Position numbers and translations under genes: made by a program
Notes under the pieces: generated by a model
The model's database searches: none
Seen by the model: only the letters and a program-made list of their open reading frames with translations
Told to the model about the DNA's origin: nothing
Origin: a virus
Virus record (IMG/VR): IMGVR_UViG_3300029952_000034
Span: 1 to 53,547 of that record
Reading direction: 5' to 3' (one strand)
DNA: 53,547 nt
In this document: positions 1 to 6,196 of the stretch, one piece after another
How positions within the stretch are numbered: position 1 is the first letter of the stretch
Layout: each line of letters begins with the position of its first letter

Positions 1-46
1 GTCCGGGTCCGGGGACGGGTCCGGGTCCGGGGACGGGTCCGGGTGA
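1..46 (+). repeat. GGGNNN hexamer array, left part
   Basis: About seven tandem hexamers (GGGTCC, GGGGAC) run from the first base to position 40, followed by GGG TGA at 41-46. The same array closes the window at 53431-53547, so the two parts are probably one array split by linearisation. Read in the Gly-X frame, the left part gives alternating Gly and Ser or Asp and then stops at TGA (44-46). It is therefore the probable 3' end of the short ORF that begins at 53398. Confidence 0.85.
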
Positions 47-51
47 GTGGC

Positions 52-104
52 CATGGGTCCCGGCTGGCTCGTTGCCTTCGGCCTCGCATCAGCCGGGACC
101 CATG
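52..104. other. 14-bp inverted repeat over the first gene's start
   Basis: Bases 52-65 and 91-104 form a perfect 14-bp inverted repeat (left arm CATGGGTCCCGGCT) with a 25-nt loop. The right arm contains the ATG at 102-104 of the ASCH gene. A hairpin in the mRNA could hide that start codon. It also sits just after the hexamer ORF stop and could act as an attenuator; there is no U-tract after it, so a classical terminator is unlikely. Confidence 0.6.
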
Positions 105-659
105 CCTTTCAAAATCATCGTGATGGAGCTGCGGACGTTGAAAGACCTTTTTGAAGAACGGCGGCCGATCAAGGCCCTATCGATCTGGGAGCCCTGGGCC
201 TCGCTGGTCGCGCGCGGCGTCAAGCGCCATGAGACGCGCCACTGGTCGACCACCTATCGCGGACCGATCGCCATCCACGCCGCAAAGACCTTGGACCTGG
301 CTGGCGCGCCTGAAGCGCTGTGCGTCGGCGCCCTCGGCCTATTCTGGCACAAAGATCGCCCCACGGGCGTCGTGGTCGCCATCGGCGAGCTGCGCAATGT
401 TCACCGCGCCGAGGACGTCGCGGGCCGACTGACCCGCGCCGATGCCGCTGCGGGCAATTTTGGCTATGGCCGCTTCGCCTGGGAAATCGCCAAGGTGCGT
501 CCCTTGCGCCAGCCGGTCCCGCTGGTCGGCCGCCAGGGCCTGTTCAACTGGACGCCGCCCGATGACATCGAAGAGCGACTGGGCGATCCCCTCGACCATG
601 CCGCGATCTGCCACAGCATCGGCTGGGGCTACGCGCCCCAACTGGCCGGGGTTGGCTGA
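102..659 (+). CDS. ASCH-domain protein
   Basis: This encodes about 185 residues. The first half matches the ASCH fold seen in phage proteins: a KALSIWEPWASL segment near residue 15-26, then a conserved basic stretch with ETRHW and YRG, then IAIHAAK. ASCH domains are beta-barrel RNA- or modified-nucleoside-binding modules, and some hydrolyse acetylated cytidine. Which of these applies here cannot be told from sequence. A TTG start at 72 and a second ATG at 123 are alternatives; the ATG at 102 lies in the arm of a 14-bp inverted repeat. It is the first gene of a tightly overlapping rightward cluster and its stop overlaps the next ATG. Confidence 0.75.
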   Translation: MPFKIIVMELRTLKDLFEERRPIKALSIWEPWASLVARGVKRHETRHWSTTYRGPIAIHAAKTLDLAGAPEALCVGALGLFWHKDRPTGVVVAIGELRNVHRAEDVAGRLTRADAAAGNFGYGRFAWEIAKVRPLRQPVPLVGRQGLFNWTPPDDIEERLGDPLDHAAICHSIGWGYAPQLAGVG

Positions 660-1393
660 TGGCCGGCCCCTCCCCCATGACTGAAACAGACCAGAGACCG
701 GCCAAGGATCATCCGGCGCCGACCGCCGCCCAGATCAGGGCGATCACCGACATCCCGGCCCTGGAACACCTGCGCGACGATCTGGAAATGCGGATCGTGC
801 GCGTGGAAACGGACCTTGAGTTTCGCTCTGACGATCTGGAATGGGAACGTCGGGCGGCGTCCGCCCTATCCTATCTGCGTTACGCCCATCGCATCGCCGG
901 TCGCCAGATCTCCAACCTTCAAGCGGCGCGGACACCCTCGCTCCGGCGCATGCCCCGGCCGCCCCCATTGCGACCGTCCGGCCACAACAGCGACTGGACC
1001 AATACCGCCCTCGCCGAGCGCGCCATATTTCCGGACCCGGAATTCTTCACGTCCACCGACGCCTTAGAGACCACGATCGCTCACATAGTCGCCGTGATCG
1101 ACGCCGTCAGTCGCGACCGGACGGATGAGATCGCGCAGCCGCCGATGGACCGGGACGAAGGCTTTTTGAGCGCCACCCTGACAGTCCTAAAAGACCTGCG
1201 GAGTCGCCGCGCGAGCTATGAGATCCGCAAGGGTAGGCTGACCAAGGCTGCAAGGAAAGCCGCCCAGAACACCATCCAGGAGACCCGCGAACGCCTCTTC
1301 ATCGACATCGCCCGCGAGACCATCGACCGCTCGACCCATGAGGCGATCTGGCGGCGCGTAGATCAGCAAGTCGGAGAACAACCCCATGGGTGA
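659..1393 (+). CDS. hypothetical charged helical protein
   Basis: A 244-residue protein with no family I recognise. Its ATG overlaps the stop of the ASCH gene. The sequence is rich in charged residues and predicted helix: residues about 30-85 are acidic/basic (LEMRIVRVETDLEF, then SALSYLRYAHR), and residues about 165-235 are strongly Arg/Lys/Glu rich. There is a proline- and arginine-rich linker near residues 90-110. No membrane segment or signal peptide is visible. A second ATG (MTETDQ) lies six codons downstream. The overlapping context says only that it is co-translated with the small accessory genes around it. Confidence 0.6.
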   Translation: MAGPSPMTETDQRPAKDHPAPTAAQIRAITDIPALEHLRDDLEMRIVRVETDLEFRSDDLEWERRAASALSYLRYAHRIAGRQISNLQAARTPSLRRMPRPPPLRPSGHNSDWTNTALAERAIFPDPEFFTSTDALETTIAHIVAVIDAVSRDRTDEIAQPPMDRDEGFLSATLTVLKDLRSRRASYEIRKGRLTKAARKAAQNTIQETRERLFIDIARETIDRSTHEAIWRRVDQQVGEQPHG

Positions 1394-1736
1394 GGCCAAA
1401 CGCCACCGCGATGCCGCGCAGAACGACCCCTGGCGCGCGGGCCTCGACGACCTGGCGCGCCGCCTGACCGACCAGGGCCAGATGGTCAAGGCCGGCTTTG
1501 TCAGCCTGCGCATCGAGGCCATTCCTCGCGAGGCCGACCAGACCCATCTCGACGAGATGGAGATGGCCTTCATGGCCGGCGCCCAGCACCTGTTTCACTC
1601 GATCATGTCGATCCTGGACGACGACGCCGAGCCGACGCCCGACGACCTGCGCCGCATGGACCTGATCGACCGCGAGCTGAAGGCCTGGATCGACCGGTTC
1701 AAGCTGAAGCATTTCGAGGCGGAGGGGACGGCGTGA
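1386..1736 (+). CDS. small MGEAKRH-type phage protein
   Basis: This 116-residue acidic protein starts with MGEAKRHRDAA, an N-terminus I recall from several small proteobacterial phage and host proteins of unknown function. The rest looks helical, with an acidic patch DDDAEPTPDD near residues 80-89. It overlaps the preceding gene by 8 nt, and its stop overlaps the GTG of the next gene, so translation is coupled. No catalytic motif is visible and I cannot give a role. Confidence 0.65.
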   Translation: MGEAKRHRDAAQNDPWRAGLDDLARRLTDQGQMVKAGFVSLRIEAIPREADQTHLDEMEMAFMAGAQHLFHSIMSILDDDAEPTPDDLRRMDLIDRELKAWIDRFKLKHFEAEGTA

Positions 1737-1975
1737 CGCCCGCCGACGCCAAGACGGCGGTCACCCTGATCCTGGCGGCGGATTTCGCGGCGGTCGGCTG
1801 GGCGATGTTCGCCTGCCTCGCCGGCGCGCGCCTGCCGAGCCTGCGCTGCGAACTCGGCCGGCACGCCTGGACCACGTTCGTCGTCATTCAGCTTTTCCCC
1901 AGCTATCACCAGATCCCAATGCGCCGGTGTACGCGGTGCGGGCGGGAAAGCATGCACGTCTGGGGCAAGATATGA
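1733..1975 (+). CDS. small membrane protein with C-terminal Cys pair
   Basis: This 80-residue product starts at GTG, with a GTGA overlap to the upstream stop. Residues about 8-30 are hydrophobic (AVTLILAADFAAVGWAMFAC) and look like one membrane segment or an uncleaved signal. The C-terminal part carries MRRCTRCGRE, a CxxC pair, with an upstream single Cys in the LRCELGRH segment, so a zinc knuckle is possible. No family is recognised. Confidence 0.6.
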   Translation: MTPADAKTAVTLILAADFAAVGWAMFACLAGARLPSLRCELGRHAWTTFVVIQLFPSYHQIPMRRCTRCGRESMHVWGKI

Positions 1976-2268
1976 GCCGCCGCTACCTCACCGAAGCGCC
2001 CCACGAAGAGGCCATGGATCACTGGACGCGCCGCGGCGGCCAAGCGCCGATCCAGGGCCACAGGGTCTGGACCTTCGACTTCATGGCTGTGGCGAGCCAT
2101 GATATTCCCTGCATGGTCTGTTTCGACGCCCGCGCCGTAATCGAGCGCAATGTGACGCCGGGCCAATATAACCAGACTATCCAGCCCTGCCGAGCCTGCC
2201 AGACACTCGGCTGGCGCATGGCCAGGCAGTCCTGGCTGCGCCGCCTGCTCGATCGGCTCGCCCCATGA
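1972..2268 (+). CDS. zinc-ribbon-like small protein
   Basis: A 98-residue protein; I chose the ATG at 1972 because it overlaps the upstream stop as ATGA, and the longer upstream reading is only a shadow of that gene. It has two CxxC pairs, CMVC near residue 46 and CRAC near residue 76, spaced as in a zinc ribbon. The start YLTEAPHEE followed by a Trp-rich segment is typical of small phage accessory proteins. The role is unknown, though nucleic-acid or protein binding through zinc is plausible. Confidence 0.6.
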   Translation: MSRRYLTEAPHEEAMDHWTRRGGQAPIQGHRVWTFDFMAVASHDIPCMVCFDARAVIERNVTPGQYNQTIQPCRACQTLGWRMARQSWLRRLLDRLAP

Positions 2269-2351
2269 CCGCCCCCTGGCTCGCCCGCGACTGCCCCATG
2301 TTCGGCGCGCACGCCGTGCGCGCCGTGACGAATGGAGCGGCAGCCCCATGA
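2265..2351 (+). CDS. possible 28-residue peptide carrying the palindrome
   Basis: The short ORF starts with an ATGA overlap to the previous stop and ends by overlapping the ATG of the Xis-like gene at 2348. This position fits a translated spacer that couples the two genes. It encodes MTAPWLARDCPM followed by FGAHAVRAV; the AHAVR part comes from the 15-bp palindrome at 2307-2321. Whether the peptide has a function of its own is unknown. Confidence 0.35.
   Translation: MTAPWLARDCPMFGAHAVRAVTNGAAAP
2307..2321. repeat. dispersed palindrome copy 1
   Basis: GCGCACGCCGTGCGC, extended here to 9-bp arms (GGCGCGCAC and GTGCGCGCC) around a GCC centre. This is the longest-armed copy of a motif present at least nine times in the window. 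Frame in the overlapping small ORF: AHAVR. Confidence 0.85.
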
Positions 2352-2722
2352 CGCCCTGGCCCACCCTCAAAACCGCCCGCCAGCTGGTGCTCGACGGCCT
2401 GGTGCCGATCAGCGAGGACATGCTGAAAACCCTTGCCAAGCGCCACGGGATCGGCCGCAAGATGGGGCGGGCCTATGTGTTTACGCCCGACGACCTCGCC
2501 GCCCTGATCAAGGCCCTGCCATGCCCCTCAAGCTCGCCCGACGCCACGGCTCCCCATTCTGGTATATCCGCGGGTCTATCCGGGGCGTCCGCGTTGACGA
2601 GAGCACTGGCCTTGGCGAAAGAAAAGCCGCCGAGGAAGCCCTCATCGTCCGCTCGGCAGAGATCGTCCGCCAGTCGATCCACGGTCACGCCGCTGTTCGG
2701 ACCTTCGCCGACGCCGCGCTGA
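2348..2722 (+). CDS. excisionase-like helix-turn-helix protein
   Basis: Residues 1-60 resemble the small MerR/Xis-type DNA-binding proteins encoded just upstream of integrases in alphaproteobacterial phages: a helix-turn-helix (SEDMLKTLAKRHGIGRK), then MGRAYVFTPDDLAALIKAL, then a Cys-Pro-Ser-rich tail. It overlaps the integrase start at 2521 by about 200 nt, and the Ser/Pro/Lys-rich C-terminus is encoded in a frame that also codes the integrase N-terminus. Only the first 60 or so residues are under obvious constraint. The likely role is to steer the integrase toward excision, inferred from position and fold. Confidence 0.65.
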   Translation: MTPWPTLKTARQLVLDGLVPISEDMLKTLAKRHGIGRKMGRAYVFTPDDLAALIKALPCPSSSPDATAPHSGISAGLSGASALTRALALAKEKPPRKPSSSARQRSSASRSTVTPLFGPSPTPR

Positions 2723-3609
2723 GCCACATGGAGGCCGGCGGCGAGCGCAAATACATGACGCCATTGATCAAGCACTTCGGCAATACCAAGCTCAGCCAGA
2801 TCGGCCAGACCGAAGTCGACCATGCGGTCAAGAAGCTCAAGCCTGACGCGGGCGCCGCGACCATCAACCGCCAGATCATCAGCCAGATCTCGGCCGTGCT
2901 GCACCACGCCGCGCGAAAGCAGTGGTGCGACAAGCCCCTGCTGACCCGGCTCAAGGAGCCGGAGGGCCGGGTGCGCTGGCTGACCTTCGAGGAGGCCGAC
3001 CGTCTAATCGCCGCCGCCGCGCCGCACCTCCAGCCTCTGGTGATCTTCCTGCTGTCGACCGGCGCGCGCCTCAGCGAGGCCCTCTATCTCGACTGGCGCC
3101 ATGTCGATCTGTCGGCTGGCCACGTCTCGATCATGAACGTCGAGGGCGGCGGCGTCGGGGTCAAGAACGGCGACAGCCGCGGCGTGCCCCTGCACCCCCG
3201 CGCGGTCGCGGCCCTGGCCAATCTGCCGCATCGCACAGGCGCGGTGTTCCGCACCCAGATGCCGGCCACGCTGAAGAACGGCAGGATCCTGCGCCTCGGC
3301 CCACCCTATGAAAGCCGCAACGGCGAGGGCGGCGGCCAGGTCAAGACGGCGTGGCGTGGCATGGTCCGGCGCGCCGGCATAACCGACTTTACCCCCCACG
3401 ACTGCCGCCACACCTGGGCGACGTGGCACTACCGCGCCAATCGCGACCTGACCGCCCTGATGGAGCTGGGCGGCTGGAAAAGCGTCGACATGGTCATGCG
3501 CTACGCCCACGTGAACACCAGCCACCTGGCAGGCTCGATCAACCGCCTGTGGGGCGCGCCGGCGGCGATCGAGGGGGTGCAACAGACCGCAACGGAGCGC
3601 AGCGCATGA
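2521..3609 (+). CDS. int: tyrosine integrase
   Basis: A 362-residue site-specific recombinase of the lambda-integrase family. The N-terminus (residues 1-60) is a small basic arm-binding-like domain. A SAM-like core-binding region follows (60-145), then the catalytic domain. Catalytic residues are visible: Arg183 in STGARLSEAL, His293 and Arg296 in the PHDCRHTW box, Trp319 in LGGWK, and the nucleophile Tyr328 in MRYAH. I chose the ATG at 2521; upstream sequence in the same frame belongs to the overlapping Xis-like gene. It lies about 0.8 kb before a tRNA-Thr-derived att core, so it should integrate the phage into that tRNA gene. Confidence 0.95.
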   Translation: MPLKLARRHGSPFWYIRGSIRGVRVDESTGLGERKAAEEALIVRSAEIVRQSIHGHAAVRTFADAALSHMEAGGERKYMTPLIKHFGNTKLSQIGQTEVDHAVKKLKPDAGAATINRQIISQISAVLHHAARKQWCDKPLLTRLKEPEGRVRWLTFEEADRLIAAAAPHLQPLVIFLLSTGARLSEALYLDWRHVDLSAGHVSIMNVEGGGVGVKNGDSRGVPLHPRAVAALANLPHRTGAVFRTQMPATLKNGRILRLGPPYESRNGEGGGQVKTAWRGMVRRAGITDFTPHDCRHTWATWHYRANRDLTALMELGGWKSVDMVMRYAHVNTSHLAGSINRLWGAPAAIEGVQQTATERSA

Positions 3610-3911
3610 CACGCCGACCGAATATACTGAAGTGGAAGAAGCGCAAAAACGAAGGGCCGCTCGGTGACGAAGTGCTACATGAGCTTTGGAGCAGAACGGT
3701 CTCGGTTGGCTTTATCGTGAAGAGCGACGACGAAGAGCCCTCGCGTTGGTATTGGGAGATCAACGTCAATCGGCCCGATGAAGGCCTGAGTGATTCCGAG
3801 AAGGGTCGGCGCCTCAATTCAATGAACCACGGTTATACCAAAAGTGAACAGTCGGCCCGGATCAAGCTTGAACAGGCCTTTTCCCATTGGCTTTCCATGA
3901 TCACCCCCTGA
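3606..3911 (+). CDS. hypothetical protein after int
   Basis: A 101-residue protein whose ATG overlaps the integrase stop (ATGA). It begins MTRRPNILKWKKRKNEGP, then carries aromatic and charged residues (RWYWEINVN). Its composition is less GC-rich than neighbouring genes, which suggests separate acquisition. No family is recognised, and no membrane segment or Cys cluster is present. A link to integration or lysogeny is only positional. Confidence 0.6.
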   Translation: MTRRPNILKWKKRKNEGPLGDEVLHELWSRTVSVGFIVKSDDEEPSRWYWEINVNRPDEGLSDSEKGRRLNSMNHGYTKSEQSARIKLEQAFSHWLSMITP

Positions 3912-3927
3912 GAGCGAACAATACATC

Positions 3928-4017
3928 ATGATCAAGCGCCGCTTGATCGGACGGGCGCTGGCTGCGCTCGACCTGGATGAATTGGCGACAGCCAAGCGCG
4001 AGATGCAGGCCCCATGA
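3928..4017 (+). CDS. possible 29-residue peptide
   Basis: The ORF starts MIKRRLIGRALAALD and ends by overlapping the ATG of the next small gene (ATGA at 4014-4017). The overlap is the same type used throughout this cluster, which is the main evidence that it is translated. It has no recognisable function. Confidence 0.35.
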   Translation: MIKRRLIGRALAALDLDELATAKREMQAP

Positions 4018-4175
4018 CCGACAAAGACAAACCCGAATCGCCCCCGCCCCGGTCCCGCCATTTCACGGTCGATGAAGTGTGCGAGTGGTTCGCTATACCG
4101 GAACGCCTTCGCCCCGCGATCCGCAAGGATGTCGAGGAGCATGAAGCAAGGACGCCTTCGGATCCCTGGGCGTGA
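4014..4175 (+). CDS. small hypothetical protein
   Basis: A 53-residue product, acidic and proline-containing at the start (MTDKDKPESPPPRSR), followed by HFTVDEVCEWFAIPERL, which could form a helix-turn-helix-like segment. It overlaps the upstream peptide stop and the downstream GTG at 4172. Too short to classify. Confidence 0.5.
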   Translation: MTDKDKPESPPPRSRHFTVDEVCEWFAIPERLRPAIRKDVEEHEARTPSDPWA

Positions 4176-4411
4176 CCGTCAAATTCGAGCCGCTGGACCT
4201 GGGCGAAATCGACTCGGCCTTCCTGGACTATCGCGACCAGCTCCTGCGGCAGATAGCCGAGGTCTACGCCGGAACAGGAGGCCGCGCGCAGCTTCAGTTC
4301 GACGCGCACCATCAGGCCTGGACCTATGCCGGCCCGCGCGCCATAAGGCTGGAAACTGGGGGAAATCACGGGGACGCACTCCCCATCACCCTCCCTACCC
4401 ATCGGAAATAA
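4172..4411 (+). CDS. small hypothetical protein upstream of attP
   Basis: A 79-residue product from a GTG start that overlaps the preceding stop. It contains EPLDLGEIDSAF and a longer polar region with no known motif. Its last 20 codons include the left GGGGAAAT..CGGGGA repeat that I read as an integrase arm site, so the 3' end serves both as coding and probably as recombination DNA. Confidence 0.5.
   Translation: MTVKFEPLDLGEIDSAFLDYRDQLLRQIAEVYAGTGGRAQLQFDAHHQAWTYAGPRAIRLETGGNHGDALPITLPTHRK
4359..4374 (+). promoter_or_regulatory. putative integrase arm-type site, left
   Basis: The sequence GGGGAAATCACGGGGA recurs with one dinucleotide changed at 4579-4594, in the same orientation. The two copies lie on either side of the tRNA-derived core, 220 bp apart. 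This is the layout expected for arm-type binding sites of a lambda-family integrase. The role is inferred from position and repetition only. Confidence 0.6.
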
Positions 4412-4437
4412 CTCACAATTCCGCCATTTCGTCCGAT

Positions 4438-4484
4438 CATTGGTAATGCTGAGGTCGGCAGTTCAATCCTGCCCGGCGGCACCA
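4438..4484 (+). other. attP core: 3' end of tRNA-Thr(GGT)
   Basis: These bases match the 3' part of a tRNA. They comprise an anticodon loop TTGGTAA with anticodon GGT, the 3' strand of its stem, a T-arm with GGCAG/CTGCC around TTCAATC, the acceptor 3' strand CGGCGGC, discriminator A and CCA. The 5' half of the tRNA is absent, and the bases before the anticodon loop no longer pair well with the 3' stem strand. A partial tRNA beside int, flanked by phage genes, is the standard form of an attP that regenerates the host tRNA on integration. Confidence 0.88.
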
Positions 4485-4486
4485 GC

Positions 4487-4516
4487 GGGGCCAAGTCCTA
4501 CAAGGGATTTGGCCCC
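4487..4516. terminator. hairpin just after the tRNA-derived core
   Basis: GGGGCCAA (4487-4494) and TTGGCCCC (4509-4516) form an 8-bp perfect stem that can extend inward through a G-T pair and three further pairs. It starts two bases after the CCA end. It may be a copy of the host terminator behind tRNA-Thr, or a structure used in recombination. No U-tract follows, so termination is uncertain. Confidence 0.5.
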
Positions 4517-4578
4517 GACCTCACTCCTACTCCCCACGTCAATGACGGGCCGAAAACGCGAACATCCGGCTAAAAGGT

Positions 4579-4594
4579 GGGGAAATTGCGGGGA
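4579..4594 (+). promoter_or_regulatory. putative integrase arm-type site, right
   Basis: GGGGAAATTGCGGGGA is the partner of the site at 4359-4374: 14 of 16 bases are identical, with the differences only in the central dinucleotide. It lies 95 bp beyond the att core. Confidence 0.6.
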
Positions 4595-4630
4595 GCATGT
4601 TCGCGGCCCGTTCGCCGAGTCGTCGCCGCC

Positions 4631-4885
4631 ATGCCCAGCGGCCGCCTGTCCTGGCTCGCCTCTCGTAACGGCTCCGTCGCCCTCGGCTGCACCGTCTGCC
4701 TGGCGCGCACCCAGGGCCTGGGGCCATGCGGAGTCACCTATCGCGCGGCCGAGGCCGTGGCGCTGTGGGGAGACATGACGCTGGAGGATCTGCGCCGGCG
4801 GGCGCGGTGCAGGACCTGCGGCCGAGGCGGCGACACTGTGACGATCGAGTGCTGGACGCCGCTGAACAGCCGCGCGGGGTTCTGA
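4631..4885 (+). CDS. small zinc-finger-like protein
   Basis: An 84-residue protein with Cys pairs at CTVC and CRTC and an extra Cys in GPCGVTYRAAE. It resembles small phage zinc proteins in which LGVTCxxC-type segments bind metal. I chose the ATG at 4631 because the preceding codons overlap the right arm site. It is transcribed toward the late operon, which ends on the opposite strand at 4991, so the two converge on the terminator region 4914-4948. Its function is unknown. Confidence 0.55.
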   Translation: MPSGRLSWLASRNGSVALGCTVCLARTQGLGPCGVTYRAAEAVALWGDMTLEDLRRRARCRTCGRGGDTVTIECWTPLNSRAGF

Positions 4886-4913
4886 CGGCCGCCGGCCGCC
4901 TGCCGTCGCTGAA

Positions 4914-4948
4914 ACGAAAAAAGCCCCCCAGCCGGCGGCCGAGGGGCT
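4914..4948 (-). terminator. rho-independent terminator of the late operon
   Basis: On the minus strand, an AGCCCC/GGGGCT stem with a GC-rich inner helix is followed by six T residues and TCGTTTC. It lies about 45 bases after the stop of the last late gene (4991). This is the clearest intrinsic terminator in the window. Confidence 0.85.
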
Positions 4949-4990
4949 CAAGGTGCGGCGCGAGGGGATCAGCGCCGGTTCGGGGAAGTC

Positions 4991-5491
4991 TCAGATCCGA
5001 TAAAGCTCGCCGTGGTGCAGGAAGCCGTGCCAGCCGCCGTGCATGATGATCGAGCCCGCGCCCGCGGCGCAGGTGTCGCCGTTCTTGTCGACGTGCAGGG
5101 TTCCGTCCTCGGGCCGGCCGTGGCGCACCCAGCAGCGGTGAACCTTGTCGTCCGGCCGGGTGCAGTTGCTGGCGCGGTGATCGAGCGGCCATTCGCCGGT
5201 GTCGGCGCGGCGATAGACCCGGCTCATATTGGCCTGCCACTCGTCCTGGTCGGTGAAGGCGCGCCCGCACTTTTCGCAGGCCTTGGGCCACAGCGGATGG
5301 CCGTGCTCGGTTCCCTCGACATCGCCGTCGAGATAGGTCCGCACGGGCCAGGGAACCCGGCACAGGGGCGTCGGGCTGGTGGCGTCACACTGGCAGCCGG
5401 CCGGGTCGGCCGAGGAGTAGCGGAACCGCCGCAGATAGACCTCGATGAACGGGGTCTCCTCGGCGAAGAACACCTTGTAGCGCTCGCTCAT
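4991..5491 (-). CDS. Cys/His-rich hypothetical protein
   Basis: A 166-residue protein beginning MSERYKVFFAEET. It has many potential metal ligands, including CEKCGRAF near residue 70, C-x-C in AGCQCDA, and repeated His. The ATG overlaps the stop of the preceding DUF6527-like gene by the usual ATGA. It is the last gene of the late operon, after the lysis genes and directly before the strong terminator. No enzyme motif is visible. It may be a zinc-binding accessory protein. Confidence 0.55.
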   Translation of the reverse strand: MSERYKVFFAEETPFIEVYLRRFRYSSADPAGCQCDATSPTPLCRVPWPVRTYLDGDVEGTEHGHPLWPKACEKCGRAFTDQDEWQANMSRVYRRADTGEWPLDHRASNCTRPDDKVHRCWVRHGRPEDGTLHVDKNGDTCAAGAGSIIMHGGWHGFLHHGELYRI

Positions 5492-5802
5492 GGCCTGATC
5501 TCCACCGGATCGCAGAAGTCGCAATAGTCCGCCGGCAGATCGAACAGCGGCACGCTCTGGCCCGCGAGGGCGTGGGAGCAGTCGGCGCGATAGTTCAGAA
5601 CGCCGGCCGTCAGGATGTAGTGGCAACGTTGGCCGGGATCGGCGCCGTGTTGCAGGAAACTGGGCGTCATGGTCGGCCGCTCATAGTCGCCGTTGAACGT
5701 CCAGCCCGCGTCGATCGGCAGCGGATGCAGCTCGCCGCAAGGCTCGCACCAGTGGAACAGGCGTCCATGGCCGTTGCGGAACTTGGTCGAGATCTGACCC
5801 AT
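5488..5802 (-). CDS. DUF6527-like zinc protein
   Basis: A 104-residue protein matching the pattern I know for DUF6527 phage proteins: an HWCEPCGELHPLP segment near residue 18-30, then WTFNGDYERPTMTPSFL, then a Cys-His pair in RCHYIL, then ADCSHALAGQSVPL, and a closing Pro/Asp-rich end. The family is small, usually Cys/His-containing, common in lysis-end phage modules, and without a proven role. It starts at ATG 5802, in a TGATG overlap with the upstream gene. Confidence 0.7.
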   Translation of the reverse strand: MGQISTKFRNGHGRLFHWCEPCGELHPLPIDAGWTFNGDYERPTMTPSFLQHGADPGQRCHYILTAGVLNYRADCSHALAGQSVPLFDLPADYCDFCDPVEIRP

Positions 5803-6149
5803 CACCGCATCAACTGATGATGCAGGACGATCGCGGCGGCGACCACGGTCGGCTCCAGGATCTTGTAGAGCGCCTGGGCGCCCGTCATGGCCCCGACGGC
5901 GTAGCAGATGGCCTGGAAGGGCTGCAGGCCGCCCAGGCGGGTGCGCACGGGCCTGGGCTCGGCCCCGTCCTTCATCTCGTCTTCCGTGGGCAGCTTGAGG
6001 CCCATGGCGCGCGCCAGCATGCCGATCTGTAGGCCCTGGTGCTCGACCCGGCCGCCGACCTTGTGCAGGCAGTCATGGACCTCGCGCACTTGGTCCTGGA
6101 TATCCTTGTTGGTCGGACGGTCCCTGGTCTCGAACTTGGTATCGGCCAT
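5802..6149 (-). CDS. membrane-anchored helical protein near lysis genes
   Basis: A 115-residue protein. The first 60 residues are charged and helical (DIQDQVREVHDCLHKVGGRVE), possibly coiled coil. The C-terminal 35 residues contain a hydrophobic segment (AVGAMTGAQALYKILEPTVV, then AAAIVLHH). The ATG at 6149 is preferred over an upstream reading. By position after the spanin genes it may belong to the lysis cassette, for example as a second holin-like or anchoring component, but that is inference. Confidence 0.55.
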   Translation of the reverse strand: MADTKFETRDRPTNKDIQDQVREVHDCLHKVGGRVEHQGLQIGMLARAMGLKLPTEDEMKDGAEPRPVRTRLGGLQPFQAICYAVGAMTGAQALYKILEPTVVAAAIVLHHQLMR

Positions 6150-6196
6150 GCGGCGCAATCCCCTCACTCTCGGGCATGGAAACGGGTCGGAAAAGC

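Noticed and set aside
53-154. A 33-residue ORF starting at the ATG in the left hairpin arm
   Set aside because: It overlaps the ASCH gene out of frame and has no Shine-Dalgarno; its hydrophobic start is probably chance in GC-rich DNA.
4438-4484. A complete tRNA gene
   Set aside because: Only the anticodon loop, T-arm and acceptor 3' strand are present. No D-arm or 5' acceptor strand (GCCGCCG) is found upstream.
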